Shown here in pieces: positions 35,518-50,900 of a DNA stretch of 64,000 bases. The translations under genes and the position numbers were made by a program. The stretch is taken from positions 992,001 to 1,056,000 of the forward strand of contig OZ025275.1 of NCBI GenBank assembly GCA_964019165.1, in the 5' to 3' direction. Position 1 is the stretch's first letter. Each line of letters starts with the position of its first letter. This DNA is from Mastigias papua (taxonomy: Eukaryota; Cnidaria; Scyphozoa; Rhizostomeae; Mastigiidae). Under the pieces are notes generated by a model that made no database searches, was not told the DNA's origin, and was given only the letters and a program-made list of their open reading frames with translations.

Positions 35518-38334
35518 GTAATCAACCAGTCAATCAATTAAGCAATATTGATTCAAAGTTGGTAATTTCATAGTTCTTTAAAAAAGCTAATTTGCGCCAA
35601 CATTTATAATAAAGAAAAATATATTAATTAACAACAATAGACATAGGAACGTCTATTCATAAATTGTAAAGAGGCAACTGGCTGTGTACAACACTGTAGT
35701 AGAAATAGGCTTATTAACAGAAATATGATGTATGAATCTTCATAGTACCAGACCAGAAAAACACTCATAATATATAATGGATATTATCTATTTCTGTATG
35801 CGAAAAGATGCGGGATCTAAAATTCTTTGTTCTTTACGATTTAATTAATATTTCTGATGCTATAATTTTTCTCCAGGTTTCTCATTGTGTTGGCCTGAAT
35901 TGGCTTCGTAGCTATGTAATTAGCTAACTATATATAAATTGAATATAAATAAATAAATAAATCGTAATTCTTTTCGAAATTGCATACTTTTTATAGGAAA
36001 TTTTGATGTTTGATTGCAATCATTCAATATATTAAGAGATTTATAATGGAGAGTTTCGGATGTAAGGTAGTGAAGTAGAGCCAAATGAATGCTCTAATTG
36101 GGTGTCTTTCTGCGAGTCGTTTTTGATAAATTGAGGCTGCTTACCGCATTTTCCGTTAGCGCAAGCAGTTACACATGTTGCATTCATTGGAATGGTAACT
36201 GTGCGTCCACCAACGCACTGCGTTTCGCTGAAGTAAACCCGTGCAGTGGCATTTACTCCTGTCCATGCGGGGGCAGCGCCCAAACAGCAGGTATCTGATA
36301 CGCATGTAGCAACTCCTGGTGTTGGTCGGCATGAGGCGACTATAGTCATGTTGAGAGAAAATATTTAATGATTGGTTATCAAAAAATTATGACATCACAT
36401 CGTATCATATCATATATCATATCGTATTATATCATATCATATCATATCATATCATATATCATATCATATCATATATCATATCATATCATATCATATCATA
36501 TCATATCATATCATATCATATCATATCATATCATATCATATCATATCATATCATATCATATCATATATATCATATAATATAATATGATATAATATAATAT
36601 CATATCATATCATATCATATCATATCATATCATATCATATCATATCATATCATATCATATCATATCATATCATATCATATCATATCATATCATATCATAT
36701 CATATGAAGTGTTGCAAATGGTTATCACATCGAAAGGTAGTCAAAAAGGATGAAAACAGACGTCAGAGTTTCAGCCTTATCAAAGGTTGATCGCACTTTT
36801 AAACTTCGGATACCTCACTCTCGTTTTGAAAGACCACAATAAAATAGATAAGCACTGGGTCAAGTTTACTTTCATAGCTACCAGAAGAGAAATGTGACCT
36901 ATTGTGTTAGGCAACTTATCCGTTTGGAAATTTCATTAGGGACAAAGAAACTTGTAGCTTTGTTATCTCTCAAAGGAAGCAGAAGCTTAGTACACAACAG
37001 CGATTACATTGAAGACAGCTAATCTTTTGTCTTAATAGAATCGTCAATAATTTTTGCTGTCCATGTAATACAATTGGCTTTCATTAATTTACATTTCTTG
37101 TTTAAGGTAGATTCGTTACTCAGCGACAAAGTTGTCATATGCACGAGGCCTAGCTTTCTGTCTAAGTTTTGATTGAAGCTATCCTTTTGCACATTCTCGG
37201 TTTTTAGATCTGCCTATTTACATTCCTATGTAAATGTGAAAATCATGCTAAACTGCATTACCAAAGGGCTATCCCTCCCAAAGTAATGAGTTACTTTGCT
37301 TTTTTTGAAGGTTTTCCTCTATCATTTTTTTTGCTCTACTGATATTTTCATTTCAAATCGTAAAGATACATATCACATTTCCGTGATATTACCATATTTT
37401 CCAATATTAAAATCGTAAAGATACATATCACATTTCCGTGATATTACCATATTTTCCAATATTAACTTGAGGTACCTGACAAATTTTAAGCTCAATGCGT
37501 TGATTGGTTTAACTTGAACGCAGATTATTAATCCGTTTTCATATAAAAGCAGTCATGTCATCAACATACTTACCAACTGTAGCAGCTGCTGTACTTTTAG
37601 ATGGAGTTGGTGTAATGCGCACTGTGGAAAAGGGATAACCAAATTAAGTTTAAAGCAGAAATTTAGGTCTGTCAATCAGTTTTCAGCTGAAATAGGGAAC
37701 TGAAAAATTCGTTCAAAATGAGGGCAGTGAGACTCGTGTTAGTGTGTTAGTAAAGCAACTGGGATTGTTTTAGGAAACCTTCTTGGTGAATTTTTTGTTC
37801 AGATTCGCCATGTTTCATGCATCTATCTCTAAGGTCATCAGGCCAATAATCCATGGGTGTTTACCTTGGAGTTACTGTAAATCCACCAAAATCTTGGAAG
37901 TAAGAGGTATAGTTACATTGCTCCATAAGAGTATCTATATATCAATTCCTGGCTTTGAGGTATAGTATCGTGCACTGTTTATACCCAGAGACTGTTCCTA
38001 TTCGATAGTTTTGTAGCAAAAGTTGTTCAAAACAGGGTGAAATTACATAAAAGTTAATTTGGCACCCCACCCAATCAATTATTATTAACTAACAAGCTGA
38101 AAGAAGTTTCTCTGAGTGCTAAAAATCCATAAATGTCAGTAAATATAAAGGAGAGGTTCTCGTACCACTCGGTGTCGCAGATGCTGCTTTTGACGCGTTC
38201 ACTGATGCTGGCACCGCCGTTGCTGTTGCCGCTGGTGATGGTGACGCAATTGCTGGACTTGGGCTGGTGGCATCTGTATAAGTACTCGATGTAAAAATGA
38301 CTAATGCAAGGAGACTCAGTAATTTTCCTGTTAC
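35265..38334 (-). CDS. Gene C: secreted Ala/Ser/Pro-rich, 8-cysteine module, probable GPI anchor
   Basis: Four exons: 38334-38166, 37621-37574, 36339-36145, 35347-35265. The first follows a GTCAG acceptor in phase 0 and carries a signal-peptide core (KLLSLLALVIFTSST) and an Ala/Ser/Pro/Thr-rich run. The second, 16 codons (ITPTPSKSTAAATV), extends the mucin-like linker. The third is the 65-codon cysteine module with spacing C-x8-C-x4-CC-x22-C-x13-C-x3-C-x4-C, identical to gene B, and shares CCxGxAxAWTG. The fourth gives GAAAGLAIQTGTVLLSLAV and a hydrophobic end before TAG, fitting a GPI-attachment signal. All junctions after the first are phase 1. N-glycosylation sites NAT occur twice in the module. 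The start-codon exon, expected above 38334, was not found. Introns contain a large (ATATC)n block. Family not recognised. Confidence 0.75.
35468..35517 (+). repeat. (TCAA)n microsatellite
   Basis: About twelve TCAA units, just upstream (in gene orientation) of the last exon of gene C. Confidence 0.95.
36390..36704 (+). repeat. (ATATC)n pentanucleotide satellite
   Basis: About 300 bp of CATAT/ATATC units interrupted near 36565-36600 by ATAATATAATATG. It lies in the gene C intron directly upstream of the cysteine-module exon. The same pentamer occurs in reverse orientation at 56989-57440. Confidence 0.97.
37355..37464 (+). repeat. Perfect 55-bp tandem duplication
   Basis: A 55-bp block beginning AAATCGTAAAGATACATATC and ending TTTTCCAATATTA occurs twice without a mismatch (37355-37409 and 37410-37464), in a gene C intron. 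Confidence 0.97.
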
Positions 38335-38799
38335 CTGACGTGGGAATAGAAAACTAGTCCTTAGACACAGCAGTGCTATTAGGCGTACTTGTGCTTAATA
38401 AAACCTTAGCCATATATTTCACGCTACAAGCTGACAGCACATAGCCGCTGCACTCTTTTGTTGTAAGAACCAGATAATTTTTGCCGAGCCACAATGTCCT
38501 GAACTTTTTATATTTTTAGACTCAAATGTCCTTAAAATTCGGCCAGGATACTTTTGGAAATAAAGCAACGATTGCTTCTGTTTACTAGCAATCTCGTCAA
38601 AATTTTTGCCGAGATAATGTTGGTAGTTGAGAGCTTGTGAACATTCTCGTCTGATGCTGAGCATGTTCTAGACATATTGTAAACCTTTTGCCAACTTAAG
38701 CCTGAGTGTCCTTATAAAATGTGCTTGTCAGGGGCAGAGCCTTATAGCAATTACCAGGAATTTTCATGAGATGGGCGTTATTTTATAAAAAATTAGTTA

Positions 38800-39095
38800 C
38801 TAAGAAAGTAGTACTCGACTGCCAAAAGAGCTGGGAAAGGTCAGTGCTGGATACTTGAGATGTAAAAAGTCAAGAAGCCATATACTTTTATAGGTTCAAA
38901 ATTTACCCATGACTATCATCTCTTTTACATGGTATATGTAGACTCCTTGTGTTAATCTATATATTCGAGTATTGTGCATGTGTACTGCTTGTCTGCCTGT
39001 CTGTCTGTCTATCTGTCTTTCCGTCCATCTGTCTTGTCTGTCCGTCTGTCCGTCCGTCTGTCCGTCCGTCTGTTTGTCTGTCTGTCTGTCTGTCC

Positions 39096-39133
<38 letters not shown>

Positions 39134-39240
39134 GTAACACTGTAGTGTTAAGCAAACTTGAACACTCTTGTTAAGAGAGTCTTAAGAGAGTGTTAGTTCT
39201 GAAATCTTGAGAATCCTAAGAAAGTTTCAATGTTGGGCCG
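38800..39240 (+). repeat. Unclassified interspersed repeat, copy 3, with (GTCT)n core
   Basis: Opens with GTAGTACTCGACTGCCAAAAG and GGGAAAGGTCAGTGCTGG and ends in GTTAGTTCTGAAATCTTGAG-like sequence, in the order seen at 4700-5240. The central (GTCT/GTCC)n tract at 38990-39131 ends TGTGTAACACTG, corresponding to the short CTGTCTATCTGTGCAACACTG of copy 1. Cys/Leu/Ser/Val frames across it are spurious. Confidence 0.65.
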
Positions 39241-41782
39241 AAAAAAGCTTTCTTCTAAAGGAATACGAATAGCTTCACTATTACATGATACTGTCTTGTG
39301 TTGTAGTTACATTGTTTCAATGTGCGCCCTGTGTGCGCTGTGGCTTTTCCGTACAGTTGTAAGGCCTTCAATTTTAACCTCTTTCACAGAAGTTCCCTAT
39401 CAACTATATTATATCATTGTTGTATGAGATCAAAAGATACGATTTCAAATGTATACATATGCAGCAATAAAGAGGAAAATCAGAAAGGAATAAACCAGTT
39501 AATACTTTTCTCTATGCCTACACACACATACAGCTATGGAAAAAGTCTCAAGTTAACGAGAACTCTTTCGAGTCTCAGGGATGCGAGTGATCAGATTGGT
39601 AACTTTCTAGGACTTTTCGGCTTCAGACCAGTTGTGTTTTATATAAATCTTTCCTGCTCTTCTGAGCATGTGTTATAAATCTGGGCCTAAATAATAAGTT
39701 GTCTTTTTTGGCGCCAAAAGCTACTCCACGTATCGTAAATGCGAAGGACCGTACTCTGGCGAATCAGACAAGTGTCTACCTAGGCCACATGGCTCAACGA
39801 ACTGATTGGTGGATATAGGGTGGTGATCTACTCCTTGTCAATCTTTCTCATATCCACTTCTCTTAACTAATATCTCTATTACGAAAATATATCATTAAGA
39901 AATAAATCATTATGCACCATGTTGAATGAGTTTGGCATGGCTCGATCAGTATCAAATTAAAACCTACGGGGCCAACAGCGAACACTCCCTTCATCAAGTC
40001 ATTGTAGCGGACAACGGCAAGGCCAGAACGTTCAAATCAATTAGCTTAATTGACAAGGGAATGGTTTAATAGGACGCTGGCACATTGTAATAACAATAAT
40101 TGAGTCTATTTTTAATAGCCGTATGAAAATGATTAAAACATGTCTTGCTTCCTTTCCATCTTCACATTCGTCACTAAAATTCAGCAAATGTGAGCGCCTT
40201 CTTGGATGTCTTCAATAGAAAGTTCTAATGTTAGTGAGATGATGGTGGAGCGTTGCATTTCACTCTAATTCAATAAACTCACCATGATTAACCCTTTATC
40301 TTTCAGCCTGTAAAAAGTACTTGTTTCAAGTAAAAGTTCTTAGTCCCTTTTCCAACTGTCTTCTTCTGTTAAACATGTGTAGCGTTTCAAACTTCTTTGA
40401 TTGAAGAGAGTCTGGGGGTAATGTAATGAAGCTTGGACATATTTGTGATGTCCTTTTTTCCATAAACTCAGATGGGGAACAAACTATAATAAACTGTAAT
40501 ATGTTCTTATAGGAAATCGGCTATGCAATTTTCTTAGTTGATATCTATGTTTTGCTTTTGTTTTGTATTTTCCAACTCTAAATACATACTTCAGTTATAT
40601 CATTCACTTTACTTTAAGAGAGTTAATGTTTCAGATCACATCCCCCGGGGTTGAATTAACAGTTGAATCTGACGTATACATTCGAAAATCGATTGCGCAG
40701 GCCGCAGGGACTTTGAGCCAGCAGCGGGATCAAGATGATCAGAAGATAAAAGCACAGAGAAGTGAAGAGAGCTGAATATTTGAAGGCAGTGGAGTCAGTA
40801 GGGTGGAGTTTATAGTGTCACAGAGCAGGATCAAAATGGTTCCACGAGTACGAAATTACAGGAATTTGGGACTCTTCCTGTAATTGTGTTATCCATAGAA
40901 GGTACATACCTATAGGGCAAGAAATTGGTTACACCTTTTTTTATAGCAAAAAGTTTATAAGAAAATGAGGCTCAAATGGCCAAAATCTTATGAAAATCCT
41001 AAGATGATCACAAGGCTCAAGTTCGAGAACATGCTAGGAAAATCACAGTTCATCTTCTTTACATGCCAGAAATTGATATTGGCTCATTTTTGCAAACTCT
41101 TGTACAAAGATCGAGACTTATGGTGGCCCAACAAATACAGAGTAGCCTGTTTCAGCCATTTTATTGCTGCAAAAGTTAAGAAAATCTTAAGAAAATCTCA
41201 GCCTCAAATTTGTGAAAAGTTAAGAAAATTGACCCTCAGGAAAAAAAGTGTTTTTCTTATAAACAAGAAACGTGTAGTAGATAAGTTTAGGGCATTGTAC
41301 CATATCAATCTATATTATATATGTAAGGACTCGGAGATATGAGTTTGTGTTTATCATCTTATTCAATTTCGAAAGTTAAATGCAAATAGCTTGTAAATGC
41401 ATAGACTAAGAGAAAATTATAACGTCGACAGAAGTTAAAGATAAAACTGATTTATAGATCGTTTGATTAAGTTTGTGATGTTTGATTAAGTTTGTGATGT
41501 AACAAATCATGTTCACCCCTCTGAGAGCGAAGCTGCGGAGTAGCAGACGCTCCTTACTGTTAAGCAGAGTCTTCAGTATTGTAGTAGTTAGATTGAGGTA
41601 GTGGGTAACTAGCCGAAAAAACTCAAGCCGGTAAGATCACCTTGCCACAGAGTGGCTTGAGGTCACCTTGAGGTGGGCGTCCTGCCTCCTTACTTACTTA
41701 TTCCAAACGAGGTCAAGTCAAGAGGAAGTGTGATGTCATGAATTCTACTTGATTCACACCACTGGCTGTTGGACCAACCAAA
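39241..41782. other. Upstream of synaptogyrin, no gene recognised
   Basis: No conserved coding exon seen. An open stretch at 40563-40775 with an internal TTTCAG acceptor-like site, and a Lys-rich frame at 40965-41342, have no recognisable similarity. A moderately GC-rich segment at 41510-41700 (containing GGAGTAGCAGACGCTCC and CTTGAGGTGGGCGTCC) looks like repeat DNA of unknown class. Confidence 0.5.
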
Positions 41783-45329
<3,547 letters not shown>

Positions 45330-45444
45330 ACAAAATGCTAAGTAGATATTTGATCTTACATCTTCACATTGGGGCTGTTTCATATTCTTGGATACTTTTG
45401 CGCTTTCAACCTGATTTTATGTACATTTCTATCTTTGATTTGGC

Positions 45445-45450
45445 AATAAA
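45445..45450 (+). terminator. Poly(A) signal of synaptogyrin
   Basis: Canonical AATAAA 116 bp after the stop codon of the synaptogyrin gene. Confidence 0.7.
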
Positions 45451-46561
45451 AGACACTTACTTGTACTAAAGTGTTACAGCTGTTAGGTGCTGGGTTTTCA
45501 GAGTGTGTTGATTTTCATCATATGATTGTAAGATGATGCCTGACCCTATCAGTAACTCACACAGTAATTTGCAAGTTGATGGTGGTGTTTGCCTTTTCAT
45601 ATCTATGTGTAGGCTTTGGGAACAGAGAATGGACTCCAGGACTGATTGATAATTATGTATTCTTAAGTGCTATTGTACCAATGTGTGTAGTGAATTGACA
45701 TATATTTGCATTGTACTTGAAGAAAACTAAAAATTGATGGGTAGTCTTTAATAGTATAGACAAATAAGGTTTATATAGCAATGGTGTGGTACAGGGAATC
45801 ATTGAATAGCCTTCCTGTGGAGTGAAGTTTACTTGCCTGAAGGTTAACGAATATGTCATTCTTTCCTGTCAAAGTTTCAAAGTATTCAGAGAATGGATTA
45901 CTTGTTGGCAATTGCAAACTGTTCATTGATTTTTAGAGTCGTAATTTTTGTTACCAGGTATTATGAACATGTATATGCACTGATGAAGGAAGTGTCATAA
46001 TATTGAGCTTTTTGTTATTTGCCCTGTGATAAGGTAGTAGCTGCATAAAACTAATATTTAATAATGTGTGTTATGTTGGCCAGTAGCATTGAACTAAGTA
46101 GGCCAAAATGTGCAATGAACTAAGCTTTAATTCAAGAAGTAAACAAAACTTATGTTTAAAATAACATGTTCTTGCATAATTTTCAGCTGCAGTCAAAGCA
46201 TTCAATTGACTCAATGTGTTTCCAAAAGTCTCAATCGATCAGGGCTCCTCAAAGTTTTTTGGCCATTGTATGCGATAGTTTTCTTCCTATTAATGTGGTC
46301 TAATCTTAGCTCTAGTTAAAGCAATGTCTTTATTGCTCTTATGGTTAAATGGCACTCTTGGGATAACATATACTTCTGAAATAAGTAAAGGGTTTAGATT
46401 ATTTGTGGTCTTTTATATCTTGGTCAAAAGCAGCATTAATATTTTTGGAGAATACGTTCTGGATTTCTTTTGGTTAATATATTTCATCAAAATTTGAAGT
46501 GCTATCATTGCCCTTGGGATGCGATACTTTATGGGACTCCGTTAGGTAACTTGGAAGGATT

Positions 46562-46758
46562 GTGCCCAAACGAGCATAGCTGCCACATGTTTGAGAGCCC
46601 TGTCAGGCCTATTTTCTCCCAACCTAATAGACCAATCATCATGCGAAATGGGCGTAGTCTTAGCATTTGTGATCAGAATCCTGCATGATGATTGGTCAAT
46701 TAGGTTGGGAGAAAATAAACCTGACAAGGTTCTCAAACATTTGGTAGCTATACTGCCC
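46562..46758. mobile_element. Foldback MITE, copy 2
   Basis: Nearly palindromic. The left arm has ATGTTTGAGAGCCCTGTCAGG, then CCTATTTTCTCCCAACCTAA and TAGACCAATCATCATGC; the right arm has the inverse, GCATGATGATTGGTCAATTA, then GGTTGGGAGAAAATAAACC and TGACAAGGTTCTCAAACAT. The arms extend outwards to CATAGCTGCC / GGTAGCTATA. The spacer is only about 50 bp. It matches copy 1 at 3010-3176. Confidence 0.85.
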
Positions 46759-46849
46759 AAATGATAAAATCAAACAAACTCGAAACGTAATTTGAGTATA
46801 TGAACCACTTATATAGAGATGCATTTCGAAGGAAATTAAAGAATAAAAT

Positions 46850-47605
46850 AGTTAAGCCATATTACCTGAAGGCCACGTACTCTTGCACAGACAATCATAC
46901 CTTGCAAAGTGAGAGGAAATGAGTTTGAGGAGCAAGGACGTCTTGGTTATCCAGCGTGAAGTTTGGACTGGAGAAGCAATTTCTGTCAGAAGCAAATCAC
47001 TGAAAAAAATAATGGAGGTCAGTGAAACCCAAGGCAAATGGGAATATCTTGACATGAAATCATTGTCTATGATTTTCAAGGCTTCCTCCTGAGTCTTTTT
47101 GACCATTTTATTGGGTTTCTTCCCTTTTTAGTATCCACAGACGTGCGACAGGGCTTAAATGTGACAGTACACAAGATATCTTTCGTTTATCTTTTCAATC
47201 TGTCACTTCTGAACGCCCATACAAGTGCATATAGTTTCTGGCATGCCTTTTTATATGTATGACAGTTCAGTGTTTTACCGAGTGTCACCCTCATTAGTTT
47301 CTCTTTGGTACCTTGTTTTAGTAAAGATCCCAACTTGGTATTCACTGTTGCCTTGTCATCTTTCTTCATATATGAAATGACTTCTATTCCGTTTCATTTT
47401 CGTATTATTGTTTTCAAATCAGTGAGATAGCAGCACTGAATACCTTCTAAGTGGTTCTAAGATTGATCCCATTGACCTGCATACAGTACTACATTGAAGA
47501 GAATGGTCCCCGATGCTGAACCTTGGGGAACGCCCAAGGAAGGCAATGCTATTTGAACCATTGACTTTCACTCGATGTGACCTCTCGTTCAAGTAACTAT
47601 GAATA
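46850..47605 (-). mobile_element. Decayed LINE reverse transcriptase
   Basis: On the minus strand, SYLNERSHRVKVNGSNSIA and then LGVPQGSASGTILFN (RT motif, here with a frameshift between them) lie at about 47605-47460. Further along, QEEALKIIDNDFMSRYSHL near 47090-47040 matches the post-RT segment 'QxRALRIIxxDxxSSY' of LINE proteins. The part containing the catalytic YADD is not visible, so an internal deletion is likely. It abuts the SINE at 47606. Confidence 0.75.
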
Positions 47606-47905
47606 GTGGGGAGTAGCCGAATAGTTAGAATGCCTGACTTCTGTGCAGGCCATAGATGGTTCGGGGTGAATCCTCAAATTATTGCTAGGATGTTTGCTCA
47701 CAGTCCGTCCAACAGCAAATGGGTACCTGATGGCAACACTGGGGAGAGTTAAAGGCGGGCAGAACAGGAACTGGCCACCCAGCTCGATATGCCGACTGCC
47801 CAGGATAAGAGTTCTCTGTTATCACTGATCAGTGCCTCTTAGCAGCCACTCCACAACAATGCGTAGAATAGCTCGTTAGGGCTGCTGCTGCTGCAACCCA
47901 TTTTT
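47606..47905 (+). mobile_element. tRNA-derived SINE
   Basis: The head GGGGAGTAGCCGAATAGTTAG resembles a tRNA A box (TRGCNNAGYNGG), and GGTTCGGGGTGAATCC, about 40 bp on, is a B box split by a few extra bases. A conserved-looking body follows with AATGGGTACCTGATGGCAAC and GGAGAGTTAAAGGCGGGCAG. It lies directly against the end of a LINE remnant of opposite orientation. It is not a functional tRNA: the arms do not fold cleanly. Confidence 0.75.
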
Positions 47906-50900
47906 ATCCAGAGCTCATTTGCGCTTCTAATAAATTTCACAGCAGCTTTTTATATATTGTATATTGTATGTGAGTGTGTTGATTGGTGATTCCAATAAAA
48001 AAAACTCATAAAAGACAGAGAAGCGAAATTAAACGCTTTTTCAGATGCTTCCAAAATTTTTGTCAAAGTTCGATGCTCATATTTTGGAGGCTTTGAAGCT
48101 TGATTACTTTGAATGTTGTGTTTTTTCTACAAATACGGCATAACAATAATTGTTTATAAAACTCTGTAAATGACATTTATTGGCGGTTTTAAATATATTT
48201 ACCATTTTTGAGTATTTACATTTGCTTTAATATGGCATGGTTCTGCTGTGTTAACTTGAGAGTAATGTTTTAAAGGACATCTGTTTTCGATTGAGCTTCT
48301 TGTTCCTTGGTACACTAAGTCTTAGTGCCCTTTTAGCGCCTTGCAGACTTAAAGGTCTTAATCTTATTTCTTTTGAGAAAGAGATATATTACTTTATTGA
48401 AAATATATAAACCCAGTGATCATCATATAAATTCACAAACAAACAAGGATATCTAGCAGCTTTGTAAGTTTTTGTTCAAGTGAGAATTAGTAACCTGTGG
48501 GTATGACCCAAATTATGTTTGATTTTACCTGCTTGCTTGTTGAGTTTCTGTATTTTGGTCTAAATTAAATCATTTGAAGTCAGATAATTAAAGCTGGTGA
48601 TTTGTACAGCTGTTTCGTGTTTTTCAAAATTTTCATTGTTAAACATGATGCGTACACAATCTCTGAAAATGCATGTTCCGACGAATTGAAAGATTGCCGA
48701 CAGACACGTAACCACTTGAACCGTGCTCCAGCATAAATAGATTGTGTAATGCGACTTGAAGATTTTAATGAAAGCTAAGCAGTAGTGTGGAAATGAGCAA
48801 ATTGTAAACACATCTTAATGGTGCTGTTACAACATTCTCAAAATTGAATTTGTAAAGGTGTAAATACTTGTCAATTTTCATAACAGCCCATTGCAGCTGA
48901 ACCGGGTGGTCATTAATCCAGGAAAACATAGAAAATCCAAATAAACATTTCATATTAACAATAATAACTACGAACATATGACATGATAATGATTTGTTGA
49001 GTGTCAAATTCCTTACTGTAACAGCATTTTGTTCAGAGCGGAAACTGTTTGTTTCTAAAGTTATACACGCCTTTTTTCTTAGACTATCTAGTTTTTTCGC
49101 CGAGCTTTGATATTTGTACATTTTTTTGATTTGGAGCCGAAGATTATTCATGAAGTATTCTTAAATCTCAGAGATTTTGAGCATTTATGCTCGCATAGAC
49201 AATATTCTTAAAATAAAAGGTGTACAGCGGACACTCACTGAGGAGCTACCATGTCGTATTATAGCGTATTGAATATCAGATGCTGCTTAGGTGCTTTGTT
49301 TTCGAAGGAAAGCTCATATAGTCAAGCAATCTGAGCCTTTGTGAAGCATGAGACTTGCTTAATTTGTAAATTATTTTTAATGTTTTTAATTTTTAATGTT
49401 CAGCGATTTCGAATCTTTGTACTATTATATGCTATATTCTTACAAAAACAGTGTGTAATGCAGCAATATTCCTTCTGTCAAACATGCCAATAGCGAGAAT
49501 TTTGTTTTTCTCATGGTTAGCCTGTGAATGGGGTGTCAGCAGGAAGTTTGGAGAACCAAGTGTTTCTCGTGTAAAAGAGAGCTGAATCCCTTACGAGTCC
49601 CCCTTTCACAGACCCCCTCCAGGCGTACTTTTATCTTGGAGTTGTTATATGGAGTAAGGGAAAATAGCTTTGAGTCACTCTATAGGGACGGTAAGTCTTT
49701 AACCAAAGAGTATTTCGATTGGGACGTGAATGACTATCAACAGATCAACCATGGGAATAACTAGTGTTACTTTGTCTGACTGTTTTCACGAAATTTGGCC
49801 ATTGAATGCCCCACATATCCTCTCTCCTACTAGCAACTTGGGACGATCATTGGGTTTAACTTATCCGAAAATCGAACCATCGAATAGCCTGTCAATATCA
49901 CTGAATGATAGTCATGACAACTAACAAAAGAGTAATATGCCTGAATAGAAAATGCCGTTATCCAAGCATAGAACATAGAAAGAAGCAGTGAACAATAAAC
50001 AGTCCTTTTTCGATATTCGTATCTGCTACGTGGCGCTCAATCAATCGATATCTTATCAAGTCGGTGTCTTCTGCAGCCATCTTTTTCATGTTGCTATCAG
50101 CAATCGATCTACAATATCTCATTTATGGTGATTCGGCAATCCGGCAGAACAATTTGGCACCAGTTACATTTTACAAATTTCTTGCTCAATGTGCAATCTC
50201 TTGTAATACCCATGCTGGAATAAGAAAGAGTATGTCTTTCAAGCAGCCAAGGGCTTCCTTACAGGCATCAGAAAGTAACCGAATTTGTTACAGTTGGAGC
50301 CAGGACCTAAAAATCAGTGGTATTGAAATTTCGAAAAGTGGTCTTGGAAATGAAAATAAGTCGTCCAAGAACAAGTCCGATCTTCTATATTTTTACTTTA
50401 CAATGTACCGCTCTTAACATTTATTGCAGAATTGTCTCTAGTGCTACCATATTCTCCATCTTTCTTAAGTTTCAAGATTAAAGGTTGATTTGGCCAGTAA
50501 ATGTATCTACAATTGTCTTTATGTATCTTGCCAAATTCACAGATTTTTAGCCTACTGATGCTTGTTTCTTTTTGACTGTGCCATGATACCAACCAGCATT
50601 TGGTTTCGATTAGGAGAACGCTGACTTTCACTAAATCTGAGAACGACAGGAGCAACTCACTTGAAACTATGGATAGCCCTTTTGTAGAAGTTTTGGGCCT
50701 GGCGAAAGTCCGTCATCAGTATTACGTATTTCAGCATATACATATCTTTACATAGATTATAAATATCACAACAGAGAGGCTGGGATCAAGTATGCGTGGG
50801 ACTACGAAAGGTTTTCATGAATTGCGTTTTCACAGTTCTCGTCTTCTTATGACTACTTGATTGTTGTCAAAATGACGTTTTCTTTCCAGGCCCTTTCAAA

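Noticed and set aside
38990..39131. Cys/Leu/Ser/Val-rich frames
   Set aside because: Caused by the (GTCT)n array.
47606..47680. Possible functional tRNA gene
   Set aside because: A-box- and B-box-like motifs are present, but the B box is interrupted and no cloverleaf forms; it reads as a SINE head.
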